This document shows positions 12,830 through 24,768 of a stretch of 64,000 nt of DNA, piece by piece. Origin of the DNA: Otis tarda (Eukaryota; Chordata; Aves; Otidiformes; Otididae); contig CM048554.1 in the NCBI GenBank assembly GCA_026413225.1, positions 44,061,463-44,125,462 of the forward strand, read 5' to 3'. The position numbers and the translations under genes are program-made. Each line of letters starts with the position of its first letter. The stretch's first letter is position 1. The notes beneath the pieces were generated by a model that searched no databases, was not told the origin of the DNA, and saw only the letters and a list, made by a program, of their open reading frames with translations.

Positions 12830-12917
12830 TGGGCATACCATGGAGCCAGACCACCAGCAGAGCATTAAACAAGGACAGATGTGAATGCCAGGATAAAAAT
12901 GAAGACATTCCTGAAGT
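12830..12917 (+). other. Candidate exon (88 nt)
   Basis: The strong donor GTAAGTATG at 12918 ends a segment open in one frame (VGIPWSQTTSRALNKD, then RCECQDKNEDIPEV). The acceptor 'atgaacattgcag' has a poor pyrimidine tract. No protein family is recognised. Confidence 0.15.
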
Positions 12918-13684
12918 GTAAGTATGTTACTTATAATATATCTGTTTATAGGAAACGGTCATGAAAAGGAGGGGGGAAAAAAATAAAAACCAAAAACTTC
13001 TGGAAAATAAGAATACCAAATAAAGTCATTATGTTGAGATACTGCAGTTATATGTTTGCTAAAATAGCTAACCAAAACTGTATGATACTCTGGTATCTTG
13101 GATAATTAAGATCTTATAAACTTAATCTTGTATGAATGTTGTTAATGACTGTTAAAAGATTTAGTCACTTTGGTGGTTTTCTGTACAGCAGCAAAATGCT
13201 TATTTTTATTTTATACACATGGTTTTCTCTCAGATGTAGTATCTTTTACAAGATTGGAGGATGTAATTAGGATAACAGACAAACAGACTTATGCTGTCTC
13301 ACAAGCCGTTCAAGGAGAAGCAATAAGAGAGATACTTCTAATAATTTATAAAGGCCATCTGACTCCTACTTATTGCTTAGTGGGGGCACGTTGATTAATT
13401 CACTAGCTGCCGATTTCTGTGAGCAACCATACAGCATGTTTCCTACTGATATTTAAACATAATTTTTTTCCTTGCTGGCTGTGTATCAGGCTGCTTTCTG
13501 CATTGCCCTGAATTGAAGATTATTGATGACATTTGCAAGGGATCTGGAGCCCCCATCACATTGCACTATTAATGGTACTTGTGCACATACTGCCTGCCCC
13601 TACAAGGGCAGTGAAGGCAGCAGTGCCTGCTGCTATGGATCTGGCAGTGGCACAGGCTGACCTGCGCGGGGCAAGCAGGGGCAG

Positions 13685-13813
13685 GGATCTCCTCTGGGGT
13701 AGGTAGGCAGGATGAGGATCCCTTCCGGGGTAGGTAGGCAGGGTTGGGGATCCCCTCTGGAGGAGGGCAGAGCTAGGGAGGGAAGTCCCCCAAGGGAAGT
13801 GGGGAGGCAGGGC
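13685..13813. repeat. GC-rich minisatellite, 31-32 bp units
   Basis: Units starting at GGATC (13685, 13716 and 13748) share 'ggatc', then 'cctctggggtaggtaggcag' or close variants. A fourth, degenerate unit follows from about 13780. A reverse-strand open frame of 60 codons here only reflects the repeat (recurrent GDP...CLP) and is not a gene. Confidence 0.85.
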
Positions 13814-16800
13814 ATGTCGACTGATGGGATACTTTGGAAATAGGACTGCCGTTTTTTCTCAGGGGATGCCAGGGAGGATGCAGTCCTCTCTGTTTGCTAC
13901 GGAGAATGGGATCTCAGAGGTTCGTGTATGACCAAGACTGTTTTTTGGAGTGCTTAGTCGTCACAACACCCAGAGCTGAAAGGTCTCAGCCCCTAACTGG
14001 CCACTGAGAGCTGAAACGTCTACTAGGTGGGAGTCTCTTAAAAGTCCCTGGCCCAAAAGCTGTAGCTTTGATCTAAATAACTGTGAATACAACAGATGAA
14101 TTTAAAGCAAGCCACAATGTTTGGTAGCTAGGTGGATATCAGGTTGATAATACTGCAGAGTTCTTGATAGGAGTCTCATTTAGCTTCAATATTGATTTTC
14201 CAAATAGTGATGGTAGAGAATCTGTTGGAACTAGCATATTGGATTACTGTCTAAGCCAACAATGACTTAGAACTGAGTTGATTAAGCAGTACGGTTTGGG
14301 ATAGGTCAGCAGACTTTATTGTTCATTGTTTTCCATTTCTTAGTAAAACCAACTATGATAGCAGTCTTCTAAAATGTGATTAACACAAACACTGTTGTTG
14401 TTTGACATGGTGTATCAAATACAGTTATTTCCATCCCAGATCTACAGCTCTGCTTTTTTACATTCGTGATTGCATAATTGAAAGCAGCAGCTTTATCTTT
14501 CTTCTACCTTTGGTGGAAGTTGTGCAATAAATAGTACCAAGTACATTATAGCTTAGAAACAGTCTGATATAAAAGGCACTGCATTTCACTAGCTCTTGGC
14601 CAATGCAAGAATACTCTGTACTGAACCAAGGCATTACATTTACTTTATAAGAAAACCACTGGAAGTATGCAGAGTGCGTGTCAATATTGAAAGCACCATG
14701 TAGGCTGCAGAAAAATCACTTAATGCCTGAGTTATCCTGTATTCTGCATCACCCTGCTGGGTGGTTATTCATGTCAAGTATAGGGTTTAATATTAAGAGC
14801 AGTCACTGCACTAAAAGGAAAAATACGTTTACTGCTTTCAGGATTTATTTTGCATTTGTCCACAAGACTACTCCTACTAGCATAGGTTGTTTTGCCAAAA
14901 ATTGGGGAAAACAGGACTGAACCCTAAAAATGACTCACTGTTAGAAAAATAGACCCCTTTCCTGAAAAACACATACTTATGATTGACCATATGCATGCAA
15001 ATATTTCCATGACTACAGAGGATATTGATTGGTCCCTGTGGGACTGCTCATGTGTATAAATGCTTGAGGGATCAAGTTCTAATTTTGCTCAATATCAGAG
15101 CTAATTGCTGTAGATACTATTGATAAAAGCTAGAGGTTGTCTTCCAGTTGTGATAGCTTAGGACGTTCCATGAGTTTTTTTCATGAGGTGATTTATTACA
15201 CATTCACTTTTTTAAAACAGTCCAAATACAGTCAGTAACTATTTATACAATTAAATTTAACAACGATGAAATATGTGTTATGGTGCCAGTTTGAAACATA
15301 TTCCTAATAGCTAGTTTTATATATGATGGACCACCAGGAAGCTGTCATCAGAATAATACTGTGCCTTTTTATACTTTCTCTATATTTCTTTTTACTTAAT
15401 AGACTGTTTAATAATACTGTAGTCAAAACTGAACAATAGAGATTAATGATTTGATGTAAGAATACTTCAAGGTAAAAATTAAACGTGTATAACATTCCAG
15501 CTGGTGATATACTATGCAAAGCTCTCAAGCATGTAAAGAAGATTTTAAGAACTGTTTTAGAAAATCAACACATACAGAGAAAATGTGAAGGGTGTATGTT
15601 GTGAAGTATATCACCAGGCAAGTTTTTTTTTTTTTTCCATAGGAAAAGTACTATAGAGACCACACCAAAAAAAAAAAAAAATCTGTAACCGTTATTTCAA
15701 GGAACTTCTTGGAGCTAAGAGAGAGGTTTAAAAGTGACCTAACTATAAAATACTAAGTGGTGTGAGGGGAAGATACATTTTACTTATTTTTTTCTCAGTT
15801 GTTCTTGCACATGAAAATTTCTGTGTTGCAGACACTGCATGAAATAGCAATGTCATATTTTTCCTTAATGCTCTTGATTTACTGGGCTCATAAAATGTAA
15901 GACCAGAAGCTATTCTTAATATGGACTTGTTCTATCACTAACCCACACAGGCTGGTTTTTGTCTTAGTGTTAATGCAAAAGAACTTCACTCAGTCTATTT
16001 GTAAAATGGTAGAAATGTTCCCCCCAAAAGGGAAAAATAATTGTGTAAGAGTTTGCAGCATCGGTTCCTAGATTACCAGCTCTCAGCTTGAGTTCATTGT
16101 TTCAGCGTGATCTTTTGAAAACCCATTCACAAGGAAGGCACAAGGAACCAGAGAAGGTCCATTTCAGAAGTGTTCCTGTGCAGGTGGGGGAACAGTTCCA
16201 GCTCCTGCAGAAGAGGCACTACTGCTATTTTTGGCATCAGCCAAAGCTCAATTTCTCCCCCATGGCCAACAGCTCTGGCTCGGTGGGCATCAGTGGGGTT
16301 GGTACGGCTCTGCTTCCCCGATCTCCTCTGGCTGGGAAACGCTAGCCCAGCAGCTGCTGCCCTTTCCCTGCACCAGCCCTAGGCTTCCTCACCCAGCACT
16401 GCCCAAAGAAGTTCCCTGACACCCGCGAGCACCCCAAAAAAATAGCCAAGCAAAATCCCTTTCTCTTGAATCAACAGCAAAAGGACACTGAGCTCCACGG
16501 AGATGGAAATGGCCCTTATAGTGGCTTTTGGCTTTGCAGCCACTTCCAGTAGGCAGCACGGGTCCTCTGGCAGCAGAAGCCAACTGATACACTAAACTAT
16601 GCTAAAGTAGTGTTTAGAGAAATAGTAATTACTAACATCCTCTCTCAGTCAAGCCGACATTAACCAGGCCTACTGCTAGGTGTGTGTATATACATACTCC
16701 CACTCCATAGATAAATACATACGTGCATATACCCCAGGAAAAATATCTCTCAGAAAGGTGACGAGGTCTTACTTTAAATCAAGCACTTGACACTAATAAA

Positions 16801-18067
16801 AACAATGTATTCGGTCATAAGATCTCACATACTGACTGGCTGCGAGGTAAGTCAGTATTAAGGAAGCCTTCATTTTCTGCACTCTCTGTTGGTTTTTTTC
16901 CGTATCACAAGTATTCTTTGCATCTTCCCAATTGTTTGTAAACAGACCCTTAAAAATGTAAGCTTATTCTATTGTTTGCTTGAAATGAATATAATCAAAG
17001 GTAGTACAATGGAAATTTGGCAGGAATTGCTTGTGTTTGCATTCAGTGGTTTTAAAATCACCCAAAATGCTCACAATTTTACTTAAAGACTATCTAACAT
17101 TACTTCCTCCCTTCTCATAAGGGATTTTACTATCAAAAGTGTTTTGTCTGATTTTTTTTTTTAAAGAATTACAAGTGGGAGGTGAAATTGTCAAAGATAT
17201 CCACATGACCTGGGCGATTACCAAACTGATTAGGATGTCAAAGTACTTTTTACAGAGAGGCAAAGGCTCATTAACTATTTAGATGTTTTGAGAATTTTGT
17301 CTAATGCTCTTACTCAACAAATTTCCCTATGATTTTTGAAAGACTGTAAATCAAATCAGCAGCAAATAATTCATCATCTCTTAATAGTAGACAAATGTTA
17401 ATTTATAATAAACACAAACAAAACAGAGTTTGATGGTTTGATGAAGTAGTCAAATAGTAATTAGGAAAAAAATTCTTACTAGGCCATCTTATTGCCTACA
17501 GCTATTTGTTGTTATTCTTATATGTAGAAAAACCAGGTACTGGCAGTTAATAGAAACCTTGTACAAACAGAAGTGTTGATAGCTATCTTAGAGATATCAT
17601 CAATAAAATTATGTATCTAATATTTGTTTCTGGCGGCATTTGCTAGAATATTGATTTCTGTAGAGGAAAAACAGTGAATGATTTTACAGAGACAGAACTA
17701 AGTTAAAAAACACATCTGACTGAAAATACCTTGTTTTCTGTGAACTTGATTTTGCTCTCACTCAATATTCAATCCCGAAAGATGCTGAACAGCCAATCTC
17801 CATTTCAGCAAAATACTTAAATGTAAATTTAACTTTAATCCTGTCAATTTTACTGAAACCACACGTTTACCAGTGTCAGAAAGAAACTTCAGCAGAGCTA
17901 CACATCAAAAGCAAGAAACTCGGTATTCACAATAATTTGCTCAGAGGAGAGTAAGAGCACTGCTTCACAATTAGCATCTGAGTTAATTTGGTCAAAAAGA
18001 ACTAGAGAGCAATATTTTTCTCCTATGTTTCTTTGGATGTTTCTTTGTGTTTCCAGTAACATTTTTA
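13814..18067. other. Unassigned non-coding DNA with a GC-richer island
   Basis: AT-rich, except for a GC-richer patch at about 16140-16590 that carries overlapping open frames of 62-85 codons in several frames. The overlap and lack of family features argue against coding. T and A runs lie at 15622-15636 and 15666-15681. The stretch 17160-17420 is non-repetitive. Confidence 0.6.
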
Positions 18068-18267
18068 GGGCCTATTCCTGCAAATATTTTTCAATGTGAG
18101 TAATTCAACTCCTCTGATAAATACTATTGAATTCACTAGGGCTAGATTCAAAAGCAAAGTTACTTATCTGGGCAAACACATGCAAGGCAAGGCTGTTAGG
18201 CAGCTCCCCATGACAGTAGAGAAGAGAAAAATATGCTTTTGGGACTAAGGCCTGGAGGATTGGGCCC
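18068..18267. mobile_element. 200-bp element with terminal inverted repeats (MITE-like)
   Basis: The left end 'gggcctattcctgca' (18068-18082) and the reverse complement of the right end 'tggaggattgggccc' (18253-18267) agree at 12 of 15 positions. The interior contains 'gtgagtaattcaactcctct' and 'tattgaattcactagggcta', which resemble the widespread palindromic sauropsid repeat that begins and ends in 'gggcc..atcctgca'. It is non-coding. I have no family name for it. Confidence 0.5.
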
Positions 18268-18639
18268 ACAGCCAGTGACATTTTTTTTTTTTTTTCATAA
18301 CGAGGAAAACCCACGCATGAGTGAAACCATATGGAAAACTGAGTTAAGGTGAGGAGGTTTTAAATAATGCTTATTTATCATTTTGAAAGAAAAAAAAAAT
18401 CCTGTTCCTGCCTGTTGCATTTTATACTTTAAATGTAGGGACTGATTCTTTGGCCAAAATTCCTCTCCTTGTCAGGGGGAAAATTATCTGCTTAGACTGC
18501 TGCAGGATCAGGCCCTGAAAAGTCGTTACAAGCTTATTGGCAAAGCTTGCTCACGTCCACCTCTCTCTTATTTTCTGTTTTTCCTATCCCTGCACAGGAA
18601 GAAAATGAAAAGTTAAGCTAAAATACATTAACTAATATC

Positions 18640-18915
18640 AATTTATTAATTGGAGAATTCAACTTAGCCTTTTTGCTGTTCATCTGAAATTAATTAAGTG
18701 TGTAGAATTACAAGGTGGGTGTACCACAGGCAGCAGTCCAGGCTCAAGTTAATCAAAAGAGCACATGTTGAATGCATACAATTTAGTTAAGGTTAATCCA
18801 GTGAAGATGATCCCTCGCTGGTCCTAATTACTCTAGGTGATAGATTGTGGAATGAGAAAATAGGAAGGAAGGGAAATTTTGTCCTGCTGGTCTACCAGGA
18901 TTTTCTAATTAAATT
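18640..18915. promoter_or_regulatory. Possible homeodomain-site cluster (enhancer-like)
   Basis: Three TAATTA cores (about 18691, 18825 and 18906), TTAATTG (about 18646), TAATCC (about 18794) and 'gttaatcaaaag' fall within about 270 bp of otherwise non-repetitive sequence. AT-rich DNA yields such sites by chance, so this is a weak, testable suggestion. Confidence 0.2.
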
Positions 18916-21900
18916 TAGTGGGCTATGCACAGGAGCAAATAGTTTCAATTTAAAGAGAAGACCACACTCCAAGGGTGCTTGTTGGAAACAAATGCAAGGA
19001 ACTTTGAACTAATATAGTTAGGTATCACGCCTTAAAAATAGTGAAGTTAAAGCTAGCTGTTGTGCCTTTATGAGCTTTCTCCCTAGGAAGAGCACTGTGT
19101 CTCTCTCAGTGCTTCAGACCTAATGCAAATGTTTTGTTGTAATGATGATGCTACTATTTAACTCTTGAGTAAAGGTAATGGCACATTAAAACAGGCCTAG
19201 TCTGTTATTTTATTCCCTTCACTCAAGGACGAAATAGCAGTAGGATAGAGCTAATTTGCCATAGAAATATATTGGTGTTGTATTTGCTAAAGCCTTTTCA
19301 CTTAATCTCCTTTTATTATGTCAATCCCAAAGAAAACTAAGGTGTTTCTAGGACCCTTTGTTTTCATGTTCTATGTTCATTACCTCATTAAGCTACTTTT
19401 TCTCTATGCTTGTCCTTTGTTTCAGCTTTTAAGAAATCTTATGAAAAGCTTTCATTTTCTCTAGGCATATGCATATAAAAGTTGTCAAATAATTTGCCCT
19501 GTTTTTCAGGTTAGTGATATATTTCTGCTCAAGTTGAGGTATCTGTTTCTGATTTATTAACATTTGATCCCCTGGTTTCCTGCCATTGATCAAGACTAAT
19601 ACTCAGCTCAGCTGATGAGTTTTATATGAAATCTGATATTGCAGGAAGAGAGAAAAGTTGGTACCATTTTTAATATTTTTCTATTTCAAGTTTTCCAGGA
19701 CCACGACATGCACTCAAAACACCTAACAATATTGGGCAGTATTTATTTTTACCGTGTTTCCCTGGGATAAAATTTTTTGGAAGTAAACCAGGTATTTATC
19801 AATAGAACAGATGTTTGCTCCGTGTCGTTCACATCCTGTAAACTGTATATACATTTACACCCTACCGCCAAAACATAGTTTCCCCCTACTACTGACCGTC
19901 TGCCTGCCATTCAATCTCTAGTTAAGTCACGGTCAATAAGGTCAACTCTTTGGCAACATCTGTATTTGATCAGTTCACACAAAATAGGAGCCTTCCTAAT
20001 GCCTGACTACCCTGAAGTATTTTAAGAGGCAGCATATTACAATAGCTGATTCACCGCTGCTGCAGACTCTGCACTTGGAAGGTTTTGCCTCCTCTGAGGA
20101 TCTGAAATGTGAAGATTAAAATCCTTTCTAGCAAAATAAATCTCTGAAATGAGCAGGTTTAGCAGTGGCATAGTTTCTAGACTGACAAGAGGCATTTAGC
20201 TGTTTCTCTCCTCAAGTCCCTGGTCCCTCGGTGTAAGGATTTGGGTTGTGATATTTTATATTTCAACCCTGTTCTGCACACGGATTATGTTTAACGCATG
20301 TTTAAGTTGTTGCAAAGATGAGAAATAAAGTCAGAGGAAAAAACTCTCTGCAATTTTACTTTGAAAAACAACGGCGAGGATTAATGCAGCTGATTGTTTC
20401 TTGTTGGTGTTTCCATGCTCGGCACAGGCAGCACTTTCAGCAGTGTACTTTCCTCCAGACTAGTGAATGTAAATTCTTCCCTCAAAGAAAGCAAAATATT
20501 CAGGGTGGAATCCTGGCCCCACTGAAGGTGATGGAAAATACACTGGCAAAACTGAGAGAGACAGGATTTAAGCTGATGTTACTACTGCATTATTTCAACA
20601 TTGGGAGCTATCTTAAAGTACAAGGTTAGAGATTTGATTCTAAGCACAGTCAGACTGGTGCCACTTTATTGATGTGCCTGGTTTTAGAGTAAATGAGAAT
20701 AAAATCTGGCTTCTGGGAATGGGATCATGGGACGTTTTCTCCTTTTTTTAATGTTTGCTTTAAGAACAAAACATTTGACTCTTGGGAAACCCAGACAATC
20801 AAAACCAGTGTCCTCTGATGCCCTTAGGTTTTGGCATGACGAGATTTGGAGCTGAATAAATTGATAAATAATGTCACTAATGCTCTGATAATGCTGCTGG
20901 GCTTCCTGCTTATGTTCAACACCAAGGAAAGCCTGAACACTGAAATGGTTTCTCTCTGCTGGGTGTTGGCAAAACTTGGGCAGGGCACTGAGAGCACAGC
21001 AGCATCCCACCACCAGCAACGGGGCTTAGAAAGGAGCCCTCCTTCACATGGGACCAGGCTGAGCAGTGCCACAGGCAATGGGTCACCATTGAGGAGCTTT
21101 TGAGGATTTTTATTTTTGCGATTTGGTTCACAAAAGCTGCTGCTGCTGAGAAATTAATGTTTTTGTTTTTTCTTTTCAAAAATAATCCCTTTTTGTTTAC
21201 TTTCTCTCATGGTGAATTTTCAGTGGAAACATTTGATTGAAAAATATAGCAAGAAGCAGTTCAACTAGTTCAAATGAAAGGGATTGGGAACAGTTGGGAT
21301 AAAATTTGAAAGCACCTTGAAGCAGTGAAATCTGAGTCAGTTTTCTGTGTAATTTCAGTTCTCTGGAGAACTGGAAAACCTCAGAGGAAGCTTGCCCTGA
21401 GTACACAGGTTTGGTTTGGGGACTGTTCACAAACAGCAAATTCAAAACCATACTAAATCTTGCAGATAATGGAACAGCTGATGCGAGCTGCTGGAACACA
21501 GGATACACAGCAGAAAATGTAGTTGAGCTCTTATCCCTCCCTTTAGGACTACTTATATAGCACTGGTAGGATTTTCTAATACTTATTACAGTGTGTTAAA
21601 TATACCTTAGGTTTCCCCACCCTATTGTTTTGTCCTGTAAAGCTGCCTAAATAGTTCTGTTTTAAGAATACAGTATTACATCTGTTCTGAATTCCTTTAT
21701 TCAGAGTAACTGGGAAATCACTCTAAAATGCCAATGAGCTTCAGTAGCACAACATTTTGATCTTTCAAAAGATGAGGGAGAAGTAGCCCGAGATCCTCTT
21801 CTGATTAGTCAGAAAAAAATGAAGGCTTAGAAGTATTTCAGAATTGTCTTGTCAGAGTAAAGGAAATACAGTTTTCTTGAATTGGATTATGGACTGTTAC

Positions 21901-22639
21901 TGAAATATAAATATTAATCGAATCAAAATTTTAATGAAAACTGCCGGAAAAAGCCTAATGACAAACTAGCTGCCGTCAAGCCAACTGCCATCAAACCCAA
22001 CAATCTAAACTTTTACTTCGCTAAAACCTGCGTCCAGTTCTGGTCAGGTTCAGCTGGTTGTTGTCTCTGCAACTGATTGCTGCATCAGGCTCCAGGCCTC
22101 AGGGGACGTCACCTCTGAGCCGGGAATGTGTGGAAACCAGATGACAAGGGAACCATCAAACAAGGGATTTCCTTTACAAAATATCAAAAAATCAGTAGTC
22201 TAAGAAAATAAGGCACTTTTCAGTATGTAAAATTTGTTGAAGTTTTGACAGATTGTCTTCTGAGATCTCTTTCTGCAAGTACTTTCAGATTGGCCTGATT
22301 GATTAGATAAAAATTCACTCTAAAAGCGAGAGATGCTAAAGAGTTACTACTGGAGGCAGCAAAATGAGCAAACTGACAGTTTGTCTCGCAGAGAGGATAT
22401 TTCCTGGGTTTTCTTGAGCATTTTCAGTAAAGCATGAAGGGAGAGAAAGGGTGTTGGACAATTTTAATAACAGAGAAAGAAGACACAGATTGTACTACAG
22501 TTCTATTTTCAGAGTCCTTATTCCCATACATCTGAAGGAGCTGGGAGCATCAATGAAAACAGAGGTAATAAAAGTGGAAGTAGAGTGATTAAAAATATAG
22601 AGCTGGAAAGTTACAGTGACATTCATGGGAAAATGTAAC
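18916..22639. other. Unassigned non-coding DNA
   Basis: Contains the possible repeat fragment at 20503-20572. Overlapping open frames at 20684-21179 on both strands have no recognisable domain. No supported gene. Confidence 0.62.
20503..20572. mobile_element. Possible fragment of a palindromic amniote repeat
   Basis: 'gggtggaatcctggccccac' and 'tgaaggtgatggaaaataca', ending in 'gagagacaggattta', resemble a common sauropsid repeat of the form 'ggaatcctggccccattgaagtcaatgg'. It is short and diverged. Confidence 0.35.
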
Positions 22640-22862
22640 CCAGTACACCCAGGGAAACGTAATTTGAAACACAGACATGCAAAGCGAGGGAGAATCCTAG
22701 AAAGCAGCAATGCTGAAGGGGACCTCAGGGTCAAATTAGACATGAATTTGCAATATGATCTAACAGCATGACCAGCCAGTGCAGTTGTGCTGTACAGAGA
22801 GAGGCATATCTGAGAACGTGAAGATTGTCCTCCTTCTTGACGTGGCTCTGACCACACCAGAA
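22640..22862 (+). mobile_element. Ancient CR1/L3-type LINE fragment
   Basis: This is a heavily decayed LINE fragment upstream of the CR1 nest, in the same orientation. One frame at about 22692-22750 reads LESSNAEGDLRVKLDMNL, which lines up with [18 protein letters not shown] of copy A in this window. Further on, VKIVLLLDVALTTP (about 22818-22859) aligns with [14 protein letters not shown] of copy A. Stops and small indels separate these blocks. The order and spacing match the post-RT part of CR1 ORF2, but divergence is far greater than in copy A. Similarity fades after 22862. Confidence 0.72.
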
Positions 22863-23674
22863 GCCGAGTCTCTGGTCACTGGGAAGGAATTTAAAACCAA
22901 GGAGAGCTAAGGAAGGAGGAGAGAGTGGACTGACATAGAGTGTCTATGGGCAGAAATGCAATAAAAACACCTGCTCGGCAGTTTCCTAAGGCTTCGAGTG
23001 CTGGGTTAGGTACCTTTGCGTTGGATCTGGAACATTTGGAGGTGGCTGCAGTTTGCCTGTGCTCAGAACTACCCAGACATGAGCTGCAAGGCATCTCCAT
23101 GCCTGAGACTTAGAAAGTCAGCAGATTTGGGTCTTGGTGCCCTCAGCTGGCCAGTCAGACTGGTTGGGAACCTGCAGACCCTCATGCTATGGGAAGGATT
23201 GGCAGGTACCAGCAGAACCTGGCGCAACAAAGCAAGGGTGCAAATTGCAGCTCGGTGGTGTTTACGGACATGTGGGACGAGCTGCTGCTGCTCTCCTTGC
23301 AGAGGATGCCCTCCTGGTCGAATTCAAGACTGCTACCTTCCACACTCCCGCAAGAATTGTTCCATGTATAAATGGTGGAAAAACGGTTTAAATTCTTGAG
23401 TGAGCATGCAAACCTGTACCTCTCAGGACAACTGCAACTAAAATGGTTCATCAGTTTGCAGCTGTTGATAAACATTTGAAGCCATATTCTCTGGTCTGGT
23501 TGAGTAACTCTGGTGAAAGGCAGATGCACCAGGAAAGTGTGTGTGGAGAACTACCACCTTCACAACTTATTTACCCTGTGTCTCTCCAGTCACTGCTTTG
23601 CTCTCCTAGAGGAACTTAGAGAAGCCCTCTGACTGCAACCGCCCTTCCTGGATTGCTCCGGCAGCAGCAATGTA
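22863..23674. other. Unassigned sequence between old LINE and CR1 copy A
   Basis: GC-richer than its surroundings. Several overlapping frames of 60-127 codons occur on both strands, none recognised. It may hold further decayed LINE sequence or an unrelated insert. Confidence 0.55.
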
Positions 23675-24277
23675 ATGCCTTGCTACAGGAATCTGGACAG
23701 GCTGGATCAACGGGCCGAGGTGAACTGTGTGAGATTCAACAAGGCCAACTGCCAGGTCCCGCACTTCCATCACAATAACCCCATGCAACGCTACAGGCTT
23801 GAGGAAGAGTGGCTGGAAAGCTGTCCAGCAGAAAGGGACCTAGGGGTGCTGATAGACATCCAGCTAAACATGAGCCAGAAGTGTGCCCAGGTAGCCAAGA
23901 AGGCCAACAGCATTCTGACTTGCATCAGGAACAGTGTGGCCAGCAGGAGTAGAGAGGTGATTGTGCCCCCGTACTTAGCACTAGTGAGGCCGCACCTCGA
24001 ATACTGTGTGCAATTTTGGGCCCCTCAGTACAAGAAGGATGTTGAGTTGCTGGAGTGCGTCCAGAGAAGGGCAACAAGGCTGGTGAGGGGTCTGCAGCAC
24101 AAGTCTTATAAGGAGCAGCTGAGGGAACTGGGACTGTCTAGTCTGGAGAAGAGGGGGCTGAGTGGAGACCTCATCACTGTCTACAACTACCTGAAAGGAG
24201 GTTGTAGGGAGGCAGGTGTTGGTCTCTTCTCCCAAGTAACTAGTGATAGGACTAGAGGAAATGGCCTCAAGTTGTGA
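23675..24277 (+). pseudogene. CR1 copy A ORF2 fragment (C-terminal to the RT catalytic core)
   Basis: A 200-codon open frame encodes the region of CR1 ORF2 that follows the reverse-transcriptase catalytic core. Hallmarks in order are [15 protein letters not shown] (about residues 48-62), [20 protein letters not shown] (about 89-108), [50 protein letters not shown] and a terminal TRGNGLKL. The family frame continues past this point, but here a TGA stop directly follows KL, where the related frame reads an arginine. A C-to-T change is the likely cause. The endonuclease and the catalytic RT motifs are absent because the copy is 5'-truncated, so it cannot be active. The first ATG is incidental. 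In-frame integrity over about 200 codons suggests a moderately young copy. Confidence 0.9.
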
Positions 24278-24294
24278 CAGGGGAGGTATAGGTT
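23680..24294 (+). mobile_element. CR1 LINE copy A, 5' part (interrupted by copy B)
   Basis: This is the left portion of a 5'-truncated CR1 non-LTR retrotransposon. CR1 similarity begins near 'atctggacaggctgga' (about 23687) and runs through the C-terminal part of the reverse-transcriptase ORF to 'ggttgga' at 24291-24297. There the expected continuation 'tattagg' is missing and a second CR1 begins instead. The continuation is found intact at 24866, after copy B. The exact left edge is uncertain by some tens of bases because decayed CR1 grades into unassigned sequence. Confidence 0.93.
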
Positions 24295-24768
24295 GGAGGT
24301 GATTCTGCCCCTCTACTCTGCCCTGGTGAGACACCACCTGGAGTACTGTGTCCAGTTCTGGAGCCCCCAACACAAGAAGGACATGGACCAGCTGGAGAAG
24401 GTCCAGAGGAGGGCCACGAAGATGATAAAAGGGCTGGAGCACCTCTCTTATGAGGACAGGCTGAGAGAGTTGGGGCTGTTCAGCCTGGAGAAAAGGAGGC
24501 TCCAGGGAGACCTGATAGCGGTCTTCCAGTACCTCGAGGGGGCCTACAAGAAAGATGGGGAAAGGCTGTTTAGTAGGGCCTGTTGCAATAGGACGAGGGG
24601 TAATGGTTTTAAAATAGAGGGGGTAGATTTAGATTGGAAATTAGGAAAAAATTTTTTACGATGCGAGTTATAGAACACTGGAACAGGTTGCCCAGAGAGG
24701 TGGTGGAGGCCCCATCCCTGGAAACGTTCAAGGCCAGGCTGGATGAGGCTCTGAGCAACCTGATCTAG
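24295..24768 (+). pseudogene. CR1 copy B ORF2 C-terminus, frameshifted
   Basis: This is the terminal part of CR1 ORF2. The first frame reads [18 protein letters not shown], then [18 protein letters not shown] and TRGNGFKI to about 24615. The family sequence then continues in a different frame, readable from about 24640 as [20 protein letters not shown], and ends at LDEALSNLI before TAG (24766-24768). A small deletion in the A/G-rich stretch around 24612-24625 best explains the frame change. No catalytic RT motif is present. The copy is dead but retains the natural 3' coding end of the element. Confidence 0.88.

Noticed and set aside
13633..13815. 60-codon minus-strand proline-rich frame
   Set aside because: It is generated by the GC-rich minisatellite.
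16088..16592. Overlapping open frames in a GC-richer island
   Set aside because: Three plus-strand frames and one minus-strand frame are open at once. None resembles a known protein.
22495..22857. 120-codon minus-strand frame
   Set aside because: It largely runs antisense through the old LINE fragment at 22640-22862.
23981..24442. 153-codon minus-strand open frame
   Set aside because: It is the reverse shadow of the two CR1 copies.
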